64,000 nt of DNA, taken from positions 1 to 64,000 of the forward strand of contig CACGEW010000004.1 in assembly GCA_902572345.1 (NCBI GenBank), given 5' to 3'. Source of the DNA: an uncultured Pelagibacteraceae bacterium. GTDB taxonomy: Bacteria > Pseudomonadota > Alphaproteobacteria > Pelagibacterales > Pelagibacteraceae. Positions within the stretch are counted from its first letter, which is position 1. Every line of letters starts with the position of its first letter. The position numbers were made by a program, and so were the translations under genes. The notes below the pieces were generated by a model. That model was not told the origin of the DNA and did no database searches. It saw only the letters and a program-made list of their open reading frames with translations. This document shows, piece after piece, positions 8,349 to 18,100 of this stretch.

Positions 8349-8792
8349 ATGACAAGTAAGGATCTATCGATCTTTAATTCACTTAGACCTTTTAGCATTG
8401 GTTTCGATGACATGTTTGATCAATTCGAGTCAATGTTAGGTAATGGCAGTCTTGCTGTACAAAGCAATTATCCGCCATACAACATCCGAAAAGCAGGCAA
8501 AGACAAGTATGCTATAGAAGTTGCGGTTGCTGGCTTTAATAAAGACGATGTTGAAGTTGAATATGAAGATAATCTTTTAACAGTGAAAACAAAGGAAGTT
8601 AAAAGATCAGAGGAAAAAGATGGTGGTGAAGTTATTCATCGAGGAATTTCGCAGAGATCTTTTGCTAGATCATTTACAATTGCAGACGATGTAAAAGTGA
8701 ATGGTGCTCAATTAAAAGATGGTTTGCTAACTATTTCTTGTGAAAAAATCATACCTGAAATAAAGAAAAAAAGACTTATTGAAATTAAATAA
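8349..8792 (+). CDS. ibpA: Small heat-shock protein (Hsp20 / IbpA family)
   Basis: An ATP-independent cytosolic chaperone that holds unfolding proteins for refolding by DnaK and ClpB. The 147-residue product has a short N-terminal arm (1-45), an alpha-crystallin domain (about 46-138) with the family motifs VAVAGFNKDDVEVEYEDNLL and RSFARSFTIADDVKVNGAQL, and a C-terminal tail with a short I-P-E-I motif like the oligomerisation I-x-I. The start is set by AAGGAGG four bases upstream. Regulation is unusually clear for this genome: a sigma-32-like promoter and a ROSE-like leader lie upstream and an intrinsic terminator downstream, so the gene is probably monocistronic. Confidence 0.93.
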   Translation: MTSKDLSIFNSLRPFSIGFDDMFDQFESMLGNGSLAVQSNYPPYNIRKAGKDKYAIEVAVAGFNKDDVEVEYEDNLLTVKTKEVKRSEEKDGGEVIHRGISQRSFARSFTIADDVKVNGAQLKDGLLTISCEKIIPEIKKKRLIEIK

Positions 8793-8799
8793 GTTCACC

Positions 8800-8833
8800 T
8801 TACTTGCGGAGTTTATACTCCGCAGGTAATTTT
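8800..8833 (+). terminator. Intrinsic terminator of hsp20
   Basis: A 13 bp stem (8800-8812 with 8817-8829, one T-G pair) with a TTAT loop is followed by four T's at 8830-8833. It reads as a plus-strand terminator. The other strand lacks a T-run at this point. Confidence 0.7.
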
Positions 8834-9140
8834 AAAAGCAGTTTTTACTACTGAAACCAACTACGATATTTTTTGGATTTACCTCAAATTTACGTTCACA
8901 CTTAATTTTATATTTTTCAGTAAAATAAACATAATTTCTATTTCTTGTTTTTAAAAATTCTACTTTATCTGGCTGCCCATAAAAACTTTTAAGACTCTCT
9001 TCAGTTTTATTTAACCATTTACTTAATTCTTTTTTTTCTAATTCTGTTGTTTGATCTATTTTATTTGTGACTGTTTGGCAGGCTGTAAGGATGATAAAAA
9101 TAACTAATAATGAAATATAAATTTTTACTTTTTTTAACAT
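8832..9140 (-). CDS. Small lipoprotein of unknown function
   Basis: The 102-residue product begins with a lysine-containing hydrophobic signal peptide ending in the lipobox LTAC (Cys21), so it should be lipidated and anchored in a membrane after cleavage. The mature part is short, basic and contains two later Cys residues that could form a disulfide. A segment with YGQPDKVEF and YVYFTEKYKIKCE resembles small outer-membrane assembly lipoproteins of the SmpA/OmlA type, but the similarity is too weak for a call. It is convergent with hsp20 and divergent from the purine permease gene. Confidence 0.7.
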   Translation of the reverse strand: MLKKVKIYISLLVIFIILTACQTVTNKIDQTTELEKKELSKWLNKTEESLKSFYGQPDKVEFLKTRNRNYVYFTEKYKIKCERKFEVNPKNIVVGFSSKNCF

Positions 9141-9256
9141 TTAAAGATTCTATACCTAAAACTTATAAACAGAAATATTGAGCGTAGGTTGTATAATTGT
9201 TAAATGGCCCAAATTAATCAAGATTTTAAATAAGATATAGAGTATTTAACATCAAC

Positions 9257-9262
9257 AGGAGG
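9257..9262 (+). promoter_or_regulatory. Consensus ribosome-binding site of the purine permease
   Basis: AGGAGG sits six bases before the ATG at 9269, a strong site for a genome in which few starts have one. An isolated TATAAT lies at 9192-9197 without a convincing -35 box. The 128 bp leader shows no purine riboswitch core that I can find. Confidence 0.6.
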
Positions 9263-9268
9263 TTTTAG

Positions 9269-10579
9269 ATGTTGAATAAATATTTTGAATATAGAAAACA
9301 CAAAACAAATTTTAGAACTGAAGTAATTGCCGGTGTAACAACTTTTCTTACAATGGCATACATTATGTTCTTAAATCCTTTTATTCTTTCCGGTGAATTC
9401 GCTGGAGCAGAAAAAGGTTTTTTTGACTTTGGAGCAGTATTCACTGCAACAATTTTAGCAACTGCTGTGGCTTGTTTCATCATGGCATTCCATGGAAAAA
9501 CTTGGCCGGTAGGATTAGCGCCAGGAATGGGTATCAACGCATTTGTTGCTTATGGTGTTGTTGCTGGACAAGGTTATACGCCTCAAGCTGCATTAGGTGC
9601 TGTTCTTGTTGCAGGTGTAATCTTCTTAGCGATTTCTTTGACACCATTAAGAGCGTGGTTAATTAACTCAATTCCAAAGAGTTTAAAACTAGGTATTGGA
9701 GCTGGTATAGGATTATTCTTAGCAATTATCGGTTTGGAAATTATGGGAGTAGTAGGTGATCACCCTGTAACCTTAGTTACTTTAGGTGACATTAAAAATC
9801 CTTTAGTGCTTCTAGCATGTGCAACTTTCGTGTTCATGATTGTTTTAGAAAAAATGAAAGTTAGAGGTAATATCATTATTGGTATTTTACTCTTTAGTAT
9901 TATTGCGTGGGTATCTGGTTTAGCTAAATTTAATGGAGTTGTAGGATCAATTCCTCCAATGACGTATCTATTTGAGTTTGATCTTAAAGCTGCATTCTCT
10001 GCAGGTATGGCTTCAATTATTTTTACTTTATTATTCATCGACTTTTTTGATACAGCAGGAACATTAACTTCAGTGGCTAATGTTGCTGGAAAAGTAGATA
10101 GAAAAGGTAAAGTCCAGGATATTGATAAAGCGATGTTAGCTGACAGTGTTGGAACAGTAGCTGGATCTATGATGGGCACAACGACTGTTACTAGTTATGT
10201 AGAGTCTGGATCTGGTGTAAAAGCAGGTGGAAGAACTGGAATGACATCTTTAGTCATTGGTGTTTTATTCTTAGCTTGTTTATTTTTTGCGCCTTTAGCA
10301 ACAAGCTTGCCTAAAGAAATAGATGGAGCAGCTTTACTTTATGTTGCAATTTTATTCGTCAGAAATATTACTGACATAGATTGGAACGATATAGCTGAGT
10401 CTGGCCCAGCTGTGCTTGCTATGATAGTTATGCCGCTTACGTATAGTATTAGTAACGGTATTGCTTTAGCTTTCATTGCTTATGCATTAATAAGAATTTT
10501 TACTGGTAAATTCGGTAAAACTTCTCCAGCAATATGGGTAATTGCTGCAGCTAGTGTTTTAAGTTTTTACGTAGCTTAG
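9269..10579 (+). CDS. NCS2 family purine base permease (AzgA-like)
   Basis: An inner-membrane transporter that imports purine bases such as adenine, guanine or hypoxanthine with protons. The 436-residue protein has about 12-14 hydrophobic segments. Family motifs include ITTFLTMAYIMFLNP-like residues 24-38, the GLAPGMGINAF loop, FIDFFDTAGTLTSVAN and GTTTVTSYVESGSGVKAGGR. These match the AzgA branch rather than the uracil/xanthine branch. The convergent purine phosphoribosyltransferase next to it fits a salvage pair: import, then capture as the nucleotide. Confidence 0.92.
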   Translation: MLNKYFEYRKHKTNFRTEVIAGVTTFLTMAYIMFLNPFILSGEFAGAEKGFFDFGAVFTATILATAVACFIMAFHGKTWPVGLAPGMGINAFVAYGVVAGQGYTPQAALGAVLVAGVIFLAISLTPLRAWLINSIPKSLKLGIGAGIGLFLAIIGLEIMGVVGDHPVTLVTLGDIKNPLVLLACATFVFMIVLEKMKVRGNIIIGILLFSIIAWVSGLAKFNGVVGSIPPMTYLFEFDLKAAFSAGMASIIFTLLFIDFFDTAGTLTSVANVAGKVDRKGKVQDIDKAMLADSVGTVAGSMMGTTTVTSYVESGSGVKAGGRTGMTSLVIGVLFLACLFFAPLATSLPKEIDGAALLYVAILFVRNITDIDWNDIAESGPAVLAMIVMPLTYSISNGIALAFIAYALIRIFTGKFGKTSPAIWVIAAASVLSFYVA

Positions 10580-10586
10580 AAATTTT

Positions 10587-10608
10587 AGGGCCGGTTTACG
10601 CTGGCCCT
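10587..10608 (+). other. Hairpin between convergent purine genes
   Basis: AGGGCCGG and CTGGCCCT form an 8 bp stem with one G-T pair and a 6-base loop. It fills most of the 29 bp gap. No clear T-run follows on either strand, so it may block exonucleases or slow both polymerases rather than act as a standard terminator. Confidence 0.45.
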
Positions 10609-11136
10609 TCAACTTCCTTGATGTTTTTTAATTAAATCCTCTACTCTTACTTCCTCATAATGTTCAAAAGGTTGGACTATCCAAGGATTACTATTTAATT
10701 TCTGAGCACAATAATCAGGCTCAAATGTCGAGTCTTTCTTTTTCCAAAGAACAGCGGTCTTTATTGATTTTATTTTTCCTTGTAAGGGAGGGTATTTTTT
10801 AAGCCAATCAATACTTTTATTTAAAGTTACTCCTGTGTCAGATAAATCATCACACAATAGAATATTTCCTTTCATTTCTTGGACTGTCGAACTCATTTCT
10901 CTAGAGAAAACTAGCTCACCTTGTTGATCTTCGGTTCCCTCTCCCGAATAAGATTCTACAGCTAAATAAGCACATTTAAGTTTAAATACTCTGCTTAGTA
11001 CGTCTATTATGGGAGCTCCTCCTCTCATAATTCCGATTAAGATGTCAGGTTTAAATCCACTTTGATGGATTTGTATTGCAAGTTTTTCTACGATTAGATT
11101 ATACTCTTTCCAATCAATGATAAGTTTATCTGCCAT
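10609..11136 (-). CDS. Purine phosphoribosyltransferase (xanthine/hypoxanthine type)
   Basis: The enzyme joins a purine base to PRPP to give the nucleotide and pyrophosphate. The 175-residue protein is of the type I phosphoribosyltransferase fold. NILLCDDLSDTGVTL at 91-105 is the PRPP-binding loop with its paired Asp residues, and GIMRGGAPI at 35-43 is the pyrophosphate loop. Substrate choice among xanthine, guanine and hypoxanthine cannot be settled by eye; gpt-like xanthine phosphoribosyltransferase is the best guess. It faces the purine permease gene across a 29 bp hairpin-containing gap. Confidence 0.88.
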   Translation of the reverse strand: MADKLIIDWKEYNLIVEKLAIQIHQSGFKPDILIGIMRGGAPIIDVLSRVFKLKCAYLAVESYSGEGTEDQQGELVFSREMSSTVQEMKGNILLCDDLSDTGVTLNKSIDWLKKYPPLQGKIKSIKTAVLWKKKDSTFEPDYCAQKLNSNPWIVQPFEHYEEVRVEDLIKKHQGS

Positions 11137-11169
11137 GAAAAAAGTTAGTTTATTTTTAAGGAGTTGTAA

Positions 11170-11457
11170 ATGAAAGGTTACGTGGTTTGTGTTTATAAAA
11201 ACATATCTGATGATGAAAAGCTAAAAGAATACGCTATAAAAGCTAGAGCAGCAGTTGAAAATTTTAATGGAAAATTTTTAATTAGAGGGGGAAAAGCATC
11301 ATCCAAAGAAGGTGAAAAGTCACCAAGAACAGTTGTTATTGAATTTCCATCTTATAATGAAGCAATTGCATTTTATCAATCAAAAGAATATCAAGATGCT
11401 CATTTGATACTTAAAGATCATGCAGAACGACAATTCCAAATAGTTGAAGGTGCTTAG
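11170..11457 (+). CDS. DUF1330 family protein
   Basis: A 95-residue protein covering one DUF1330 domain, a small dimeric ferredoxin-like fold. Family features are the YVVCVYKNISD start, the GGK turn near residue 42, VVIEFPSYNEAIAFYQSKEYQ and the basic end. No enzyme activity is established for the family. An AGGAG-like site (AAGGAG) lies nine bases before the ATG. It is divergent from the phosphoribosyltransferase gene across 33 bp and overlaps the AlkA-like gene by 4 bp at its 3' end. Confidence 0.85.
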   Translation: MKGYVVCVYKNISDDEKLKEYAIKARAAVENFNGKFLIRGGKASSKEGEKSPRTVVIEFPSYNEAIAFYQSKEYQDAHLILKDHAERQFQIVEGA

Positions 11458-12080
11458 TATTGTATCGGTTCATCATCGATTGATCTCCATAGATACCAAG
11501 TTGCTACTGAGCAATAGGGTGTAAATTTTTTATAAAGCTTATTAAGGAATATCTTTGGAGGGAAGTATTTCTTATTATAATTATTTGAAATGGCTCTTAG
11601 TAATCCTATATCTTGTAGAGGCCAAATATTTGATCGATTAAATGTAAAAAGTAATATCATTTCTGCTGACCACCTTCCTATTTGTCTTAAATCAGATAAA
11701 TATTCTATAGCTTCTTCATCAGTCATTTTTTTTATAAGAGCGGGCTTAAAAGTTTTATTTAAAGTTCTTTTGGCTAAATCTTTTATACCTTTAACCTTTT
11801 GTTTACTTAGGCCACAACTTTTTAAATTACTAAATGATAATTTGCTCACAGTTCTTGCATTTATTTTATTCTTACATTTCTTTTTAAATTTTAAAAAAAC
11901 TGAGTTTGCAGCCGCAACACTGATTTGTTGGCCAATAATACTTTTGCATAATGAGAAAAAAACATCATTGCGAGTGACGAGACTTCCATCTTTATAATCG
12001 TTTATTAGCTTTTTCATCACTTTATCTTTCTTTGATAAAATTTTCTTAGCTCTTGACCAGTATTTAGGAGGCTTGCTCAT
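11454..12080 (-). CDS. alkA: DNA-3-methyladenine glycosylase II (AlkA / HhH-GPD family)
   Basis: A base-excision repair glycosylase that removes alkylated purines. The 208-residue protein is all helical, with the helix-hairpin-helix LSDLRQIGRWSAEM at 128-141 and the catalytic Asp157 in WPLQDIGL. It lacks the N-terminal TBP-like domain of E. coli AlkA, as many bacterial members do, and shows no Fe-S cysteine cluster. SIIGQQISVAAAN near 48-59 is the conserved N-terminal helix. The start codon overlaps the stop of the EamA gene by 4 bp, so the two are translationally coupled. Confidence 0.9.
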   Translation of the reverse strand: MSKPPKYWSRAKKILSKKDKVMKKLINDYKDGSLVTRNDVFFSLCKSIIGQQISVAAANSVFLKFKKKCKNKINARTVSKLSFSNLKSCGLSKQKVKGIKDLAKRTLNKTFKPALIKKMTDEEAIEYLSDLRQIGRWSAEMILLFTFNRSNIWPLQDIGLLRAISNNYNKKYFPPKIFLNKLYKKFTPYCSVATWYLWRSIDDEPIQY

Positions 12081-12958
12081 GTTCTGGGAGCAATGATTTG
12101 TTTTTTTAATTTATTCTCTCTCATAAAAATTATTAAAGAACTAGCGATGACTAAAGATGCCCCAAGCAATGTTAAAATTTTTGGTACTTCACTCCAGATA
12201 AAATATCCAAAAATAATTGCAAAAACTAAACTTAAATATTTAATCGGGGTTACAAGTGATGCTTCTGCTAATCTGTAACTTTGAGTTAATAATAAATTGG
12301 CTACACTTCCACATAAACCAAGGACAAAAAATAAAACAAAATCTATGAAAGTTGGCATTATCCAATCAGTAAAGAAAATTGTTCCTAAACCCAAAAGAGT
12401 ACAAAGTAATGTAAAATAAAATGCGATTGTATAATTGGCTTCTGTTTTAGATAAAGATCTAACGCTAATAGCTACACAGGCAAAAAATATACAAAATACA
12501 ATTGGTGTAATATAATAATAATTAACGTCTATAAATGCTGGTTGAACAATTAATAGCATCCCTAGGAAACCTAAAAATACAGCTGACCACCTTTTTATTC
12601 CAACTTTTTCAGATAAAAAAAAGATTGATGCAATTGTAACGAATATTGGTCCACCGAATGTTAATGAAACTACATCAGCTAATGGTAATTCTCTTAACCC
12701 TAAAAATAATGCAATTATTGCGAGGGCCCCGCTTATGGCTCTAAAAGCATGAAGACCAGGCCGTGAAGTTTTGTAAAAAGAAAATATTTTATCTTTTGGT
12801 ATGATAAAAAATATTGGAATAAATCCTATAAAAAATCTTAAAAAAAGAACTTGGCCTACTGGATAATAGTCTAACCATTTTACACAGATGTCCATAATGG
12901 AGAAACAGATTACACTTCCTACCATGTACAATACGCCTATTTGATTTTGTGTTAACAA
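12077..12958 (-). CDS. EamA / DMT superfamily transporter
   Basis: A 293-residue inner-membrane protein with ten predicted hydrophobic helices arranged as two EamA repeats (about 8-140 and 150-282). Family marks are the Pro-rich FLRFFIGFIPIFF region, RAISGALAIIALFLGLRELPLADV and the repeat-2 end SEVPKILTLLGASLVIAS. Members export or import amino acids, nucleosides or other small metabolites; the substrate is unknown. It is the first gene of a two-gene unit with the AlkA gene. The 39 bp divergent gap to msrA contains an imperfect TTTAGAA-type sequence, too weak to call an Irr site. Confidence 0.88.
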   Translation of the reverse strand: MLTQNQIGVLYMVGSVICFSIMDICVKWLDYYPVGQVLFLRFFIGFIPIFFIIPKDKIFSFYKTSRPGLHAFRAISGALAIIALFLGLRELPLADVVSLTFGGPIFVTIASIFFLSEKVGIKRWSAVFLGFLGMLLIVQPAFIDVNYYYITPIVFCIFFACVAISVRSLSKTEANYTIAFYFTLLCTLLGLGTIFFTDWIMPTFIDFVLFFVLGLCGSVANLLLTQSYRLAEASLVTPIKYLSLVFAIIFGYFIWSEVPKILTLLGASLVIASSLIIFMRENKLKKQIIAPRT

Positions 12959-12997
12959 TTTACTATCCTTTCTTCTTTAGAATATATTAAATAACTT

Positions 12998-13444
12998 ATG
13001 CAGAAATGTACACTTGCACTTGGATGTTTTTGGAAACCTGAGGAAAACTTTAAAAGCAAACCAGGCATATTAAAAACCGAAGTTGGTTACGCAGGAGGAA
13101 GCAGCGCAAAAACAACCTACGAAGAAGTATGCACAGGAAACACTGGACATGCTGAAGTTGTAAGGCTTATCTTTGATGAAAATAAAATTTCGTTTAAAAA
13201 AATATTAGATTTATTTTTCAAAATGCATGATCCAACACAAAAAGATATGCAATTTCCAGATGTTGGAACTCAATATAGAAGTGAGATTTTTTATGAAGAT
13301 GAAAAGCAGAAACAAGACGCTTTGGAAGTTTTAAAAGAATTTAACGAAAAATTAGATGGTAAAATTCAGACAAATATCTCGAAAATTAAGAACTACAATA
13401 AAGCTGAAGAATATCATCAAAAATATATTGAAAAAAACAGGTAA
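12998..13444 (+). CDS. msrA: Peptide-methionine (S)-S-oxide reductase
   Basis: It repairs oxidised methionine, reducing the S-epimer of methionine sulfoxide. The 148-residue protein is a compact MsrA. The catalytic Cys11 lies in GCFWKPE, where most relatives have GCFWC/G. Other family motifs are EVGYAGG, HAEVVRL, FFKMHDPTQ, GTQYRSEIFY and AEEYHQKY near the end. The ATG is followed within one base overlap by the sulfurtransferase gene (TAATG), so the genes msrA, sulfurtransferase, adaptor and pump probably form one transcript. Confidence 0.95.
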   Translation: MQKCTLALGCFWKPEENFKSKPGILKTEVGYAGGSSAKTTYEEVCTGNTGHAEVVRLIFDENKISFKKILDLFFKMHDPTQKDMQFPDVGTQYRSEIFYEDEKQKQDALEVLKEFNEKLDGKIQTNISKIKNYNKAEEYHQKYIEKNR

Positions 13445-14256
13445 TGAATCAATTAGTAACTACAGACTGGTTAGATAAGAATATTGAAAAAGTAAAAATT
13501 TTAGATGCTAGCTGGCATCTTCCAAATGCTAATAGAAATTCATTTGAAGAGTACAAAACAGAGCATATCATTAATTCTATATTCTTTGATATAGATAAAA
13601 ATTCAAATAAAAAAACTAATCTTCCACATATGCTTCCGTCTAAAGAAGATTGGGAAATGATTGTATCTAGTTTAGGAATATCTAATTCAGATCACATAAT
13701 CGTCTATGACAACTCAGATGTTTTTAGTTCTTGCAGAGTTTGGTACTCTTTTTTATATTTTGGCCATGACCCAAAACTTATCTCAGTATTAGATGGAGGT
13801 TTTAAAAAATGGACAAATGAAAAACGACCCACCACTAAAGAAATAGTTAGCTTTGACAGATCTAAATACATTGCAGTTGAAAATACATCTCTTGTAATAA
13901 ATAAAGATGAAGTAAACAAAAATATTACTTATAATAAATTTCAATTACTAGACGCCAGAGGAGAGAAAAGATTTTTAGGCTTACAGCCTGAACCTCGAAA
14001 AGAACTAAAAAGCGGAAACATTAAAGGGTCAATTAACCTGCCTTTTCAAAAACTTTTAAGAGAAGATAGAACTTTAAAAAAAAAAGAGGATTTAATTGAG
14101 ATTTTCAAATCAAAAAAAGTATCAATAGAAAAAGAAATGGCCTTTACATGTGGTTCTGGAGTTACAGCATGCATTTTAGGTCTAGCTAATTCTATTATAA
14201 GTGGTAAAAAACCTATTATCTACGACGGTTCGTGGTCAGAGTACGGATTAGATTAA
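13444..14256 (+). CDS. sseA: 3-mercaptopyruvate / thiosulfate sulfurtransferase
   Basis: A two-domain rhodanese that moves sulfane sulfur from a donor to a thiol acceptor. The 270-residue length is usual. The N-terminal rhodanese half lacks a catalytic Cys, and the C-terminal half carries Cys236 in CGSGVTA, the loop typical of 3-mercaptopyruvate sulfurtransferases rather than CRKG-type thiosulfate enzymes. DASWHLP and DARGEKRFLG are further family motifs. Its ATG overlaps the msrA stop by one base. A link to sulfur handling or redox repair with MsrA is an inference from the operon. Confidence 0.9.
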   Translation: MNQLVTTDWLDKNIEKVKILDASWHLPNANRNSFEEYKTEHIINSIFFDIDKNSNKKTNLPHMLPSKEDWEMIVSSLGISNSDHIIVYDNSDVFSSCRVWYSFLYFGHDPKLISVLDGGFKKWTNEKRPTTKEIVSFDRSKYIAVENTSLVINKDEVNKNITYNKFQLLDARGEKRFLGLQPEPRKELKSGNIKGSINLPFQKLLREDRTLKKKEDLIEIFKSKKVSIEKEMAFTCGSGVTACILGLANSIISGKKPIIYDGSWSEYGLD

Positions 14257-14261
14257 AAAAT

Positions 14262-15134
14262 ATGAAAACTTCATCAAAAATTAAAACTTTTCTAATAATT
14301 TTTTTTATAGCTATTTTTGCAATCATAACAGCAAGGCACTTTATAGGTCTTCATTTTAAAAAAAAATTTAGCGTGAGACCAGCTCCAGGTGTAATCGTTT
14401 CTACAGTTGAAAAATCGCTTTTTTATAAAAGTATTGAAACTTTTGGTACTGCAATAGCTCAAAACTCAAAAGCCTATAGAGTTCAAGCAAGTAACATTAA
14501 TGGAAAACTTAATCTGGAAAATAGATTCGTAAAAAAGGGAGAAAAAATACTTACTTTAAAAGATGGGGAAAGCTTAATAGCAGATTTTGCAGGCAAGGTA
14601 GGAAAGAGGGAAATAGCTCAAGGTGTCTTAGGTTCAGAAAGTTTAATTATTACACTTGATGATCTTAAGAAAATTGTAATTGATATTAAAGTTCCTGAAA
14701 ATTATGTAGGTGTTCTAAAAACAGGGCTAAAAGCTGAAGTTACTAGTTCTGCTTACAAAAAAATTTTTAAGGGTAAAATAGAAACAATTAGCTCTCGTAT
14801 TGACCCTTCTACTAGATCAATTCTTTCAAGAATAATAGTCGATAATTCGAATTTTGAAATTATTCCAGGTCAGCTAATGACTGTAAAGATTATTTATGAT
14901 GAAAAAAATCAAATTGGTGTACCGGAAAGCGCTGTGACAATTCAAGGAAATACAGCATTCGTTTATACTATAAATGAAGACACCGCTGAAAAAAAGAATA
15001 TTGAAATTGGTAAAAGAAATTTTGGTAAAGTTTCTGTTATATCTGGATTAAATGAAGGTGATCTTGTGATCAGTGAAGGTGTTTCTAAAGTAAGAGATAA
15101 AGGTAAAATAAAAATTATTACTTCAACCAAATAA
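14262..15134 (+). CDS. RND efflux periplasmic adaptor (short, no clear alpha-hairpin)
   Basis: This 290-residue membrane fusion protein starts with a membrane anchor (about 8-28) and lies in front of an RND pump. The barrel-sandwich halves are near VKKGEKILTLKDG and DFAGKVGKREIAQGVLG; little sequence lies between them, so the coiled-coil hairpin that AcrA uses to reach TolC is absent or minimal. The C-terminal membrane-proximal part (GVPESAVTIQGNTAFVY) is normal. An upstream in-frame GTG at 14232 lies inside the previous gene; the ATG at 14262 after AAAAAA is preferred. The stop abuts the pump start. Confidence 0.88.
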   Translation: MKTSSKIKTFLIIFFIAIFAIITARHFIGLHFKKKFSVRPAPGVIVSTVEKSLFYKSIETFGTAIAQNSKAYRVQASNINGKLNLENRFVKKGEKILTLKDGESLIADFAGKVGKREIAQGVLGSESLIITLDDLKKIVIDIKVPENYVGVLKTGLKAEVTSSAYKKIFKGKIETISSRIDPSTRSILSRIIVDNSNFEIIPGQLMTVKIIYDEKNQIGVPESAVTIQGNTAFVYTINEDTAEKKNIEIGKRNFGKVSVISGLNEGDLVISEGVSKVRDKGKIKIITSTK

Positions 15135-18100
15135 ATGTTTTTAACTGATCTTTCAATCAAAAGACCTGTTGTAGCCTCAGTAATGAGTTTGGTTTTAGTT
15201 ATATTTGGTTTAGTTACTTTTCAAGAAATACCAACAGATGAATTGCCTGATGTGCAGCCACCAGTTGTTACAATTCAAACTGAATATAGGGGAGCTTCGG
15301 CTGAAATAGTTGATACACAAATTACACAAAAAATTGAAGACTTTGTTGGAGGAACTCCAGGATTAGAGACTATTGATTCTTTCAGCGAAGATGAAAGTTC
15401 AAGAATTACTCTAACTTTTGAAACTGATTTAGATTTAGATGATGTTACTAATGATGTTAGAAGTTCTGTGTCTAGAGTTTTAGATAACTTGCCAGAAGGA
15501 GCTGAACAACCAGAAATATTTAAGCAGAGTGCAGGTATGCGTACTACAATGTGGTTATCTTTTAATTCTGAAACTATGTCTGACTTGGAGCTAACTGACT
15601 ACGCAGATAGGTATTTAACAGATACATTTTCTACAGTTGATGGAGTAGGTCGAGTTAGACTTGGTGGTCAAAGAGAATTATCACTAAGGATTTGGTTGGA
15701 TCCTATTGCTCTTGCTGCAAGAGATTTAACCACTGAAGAAGTTGAAAATGTACTAAGAAAAGAAAATGTAGAATTTCCAGCAGGGAGAATAGAATCAAAA
15801 GATATTGATCTTACTATCAAGTTAAATAAAGCCTACAGTAATTTAGAAAATTATAAAAATTTACCTCTTAAAAGAGCGACTGACGGATCAATTATTACAC
15901 TTTCTGATGTAGCAAGAGTAGAGCTTGGTGCAGAGTCCACACGTACTTTATTTAAAGGAAACGGAAAGCAAGTGGTAGGAATAGGAATTTACCAGCAATC
16001 AGATGCTAACACTATTGCTGTTGCTGATGGAATTAAAAAGAAAATTAAAGAGCTCAAACCTAGCTTACCCCCGAATACAACTTTAGAAGTTTCATTTGAT
16101 AGAAGTAATTATATTAAAGCTGCAATTAAAGAAGTTTATAAAACTCTTTTTATTGCTTTAATTTTAGTAACTATAATTATTTACCTTTTTTTGGGAAATA
16201 TAAGAGCCCTGGTGGTTCCTCTGGTAGCTTTACCTGTTTCATTAATTTCAACTTTTTTAGCAATTTATATTTTTGATTTTTCAATCAATCTCTTTACTCT
16301 TATGGCTTTAGTGTTGGCCATTGGAATTGTTGTAGATGATGCCATTGTAATGTTAGAAAACATTGTAAGAAGAATAGAGTTAGGGGACACCCCCCTCGTT
16401 GCAGCATTTAAAGGAGCTAAGCAAGTTTCATTCGCAATTATCGCTACAACAGTTGTTTTAGTTGCTGTCTTTGTTCCCTTAATTTTTATTAAAGGAATTA
16501 CAGGTGTACTATTTACACAAACTGCAATCACACTTGCAGCCGCTGTCATTATATCAAGTTTTGTGGCTTTATCTTTAAGCCCAATGTTGGCGAGTAAATT
16601 TCTTAAGCAAAATATGAATAAGTCAAAAATAGTTTTAAAATTTGAGAAATTTTTAAAGAATTTAACTTATTTATATAAAGTATCTTTGCTAGGTTGGATC
16701 AAAAAAAGAACAACGATAACAATCTTTCTATTAGCCACATTAGCCTTAACTCTATTTTTTTTCAATTTTACAAAAAAAGAATTAATTGCTCCTGAAGATA
16801 GAGGAGCATTCTTTGTAATCGTAAAAGCACCTCAAGGTTCCGGCTTCAATTTTACGAAAGATAGAGCTGAGGAAATTGAAGGTCTTTTATTACCTAATGT
16901 AGGTAAAGGTGAATACAGAAAATTGATTATGAGAGTGCCAGGATTTGGTAAATCTGCAAAACAAGTAAATAGTGGTTTTATTATTGTACTACTTGAGCCT
17001 TGGAAAAAAAGAGATCGTCATGGTGTTCAAATAATGAGAGAGTCTTTTGGAAAAATTTCAAAAGTCCCGGGTGTATTAGCTTTTCCAATTATGCCTCAAG
17101 GAATAAGAACAGGAGGAATTGAGAGTCCTGTGCAATTTGTTATTTTAGGAAATACATACGATCAACTAATTGAGTGGAAAGAAATCATAAAAAAAGAGGC
17201 AAGAAAAAATCCAGGACTTACTTCGATAGAAGATGATTTCGATCTAAACAAACCTCAATTAAATGTTAAAATTGATCAAAAGAAAGCTGCTGACCTTGGA
17301 GTTTCAACAGAGGATATAGGCAAAACCATTGAAACAATTTTCGGATCAAGAAGGGTTACAAATTTTACTAGAGACGGTAAAGAATATTCTATTATTCTCC
17401 AAGGAGATATTAAAGATAGACAGGAACCTGATAGTATAAGTAAAGTTTTTGTTAGATCAAAGAACAATAATAAACTTGTATCGATCTCTAATCTAGTTGC
17501 ATATGATGAGGAAGGTCAGTCACCTTTCCTTGCTAGATATAATAGGCAAAAGGCTGTAACTATTTCAGCAAGATTAGTTGGTGACTATTCACTGGATGAA
17601 GCGCTTAAATTTTTAGTCGGTGTAGTTGAACAAAATACTCCTCAAGCCAAAATAGCTTACAAAGGTGAAAGCGAGGAATATAAAAAGACTAACACTGAAT
17701 TGTATGTAATTTTTGCACTTGCTTTGATAACTGCTTATCTCGCAATGAGCGCACAGTTTGAAAGTTGGAAACATCCATTTACAATCATGTTAACTGTGCC
17801 AATGGCTATACTTGGTGGTTTGCTGGGTTTACTAGTGGTCGGTTCATCTTTAAACGTTTATAGTCAAATTGCTCTTATAATTCTCATAGGATTGTCCGCA
17901 AAAAATGGAATTCTAATTGTTGAATTTGCAAATCAATTAAGAAAAGAAGGTAAAAATATAGAGGTTGCTGTATTTGAAGCAGCAGCAATAAGATTAAGAC
18001 CTATACTTATGACAAGTTTATCTACAATCATAGGAGTCTTGCCTTTAATCCTTGGAACAGGCCCAGGTGCTGCAAGTAGACTTACGGTAGGGATAACTAT

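Noticed and set aside
9141-9268. Possible purine riboswitch before the purine permease
   Set aside because: No conserved core of the adenine/guanine aptamer and no matched three-way stem could be found by eye.
10587-10608. Bidirectional intrinsic terminator
   Set aside because: The stem is clear, but neither side has a T-run, so I list it only as a hairpin.
12959-12997. Irr-like TTTAGAA near msrA
   Set aside because: Only the left half matches; the right half does not, so it falls short of the three sites near irr.
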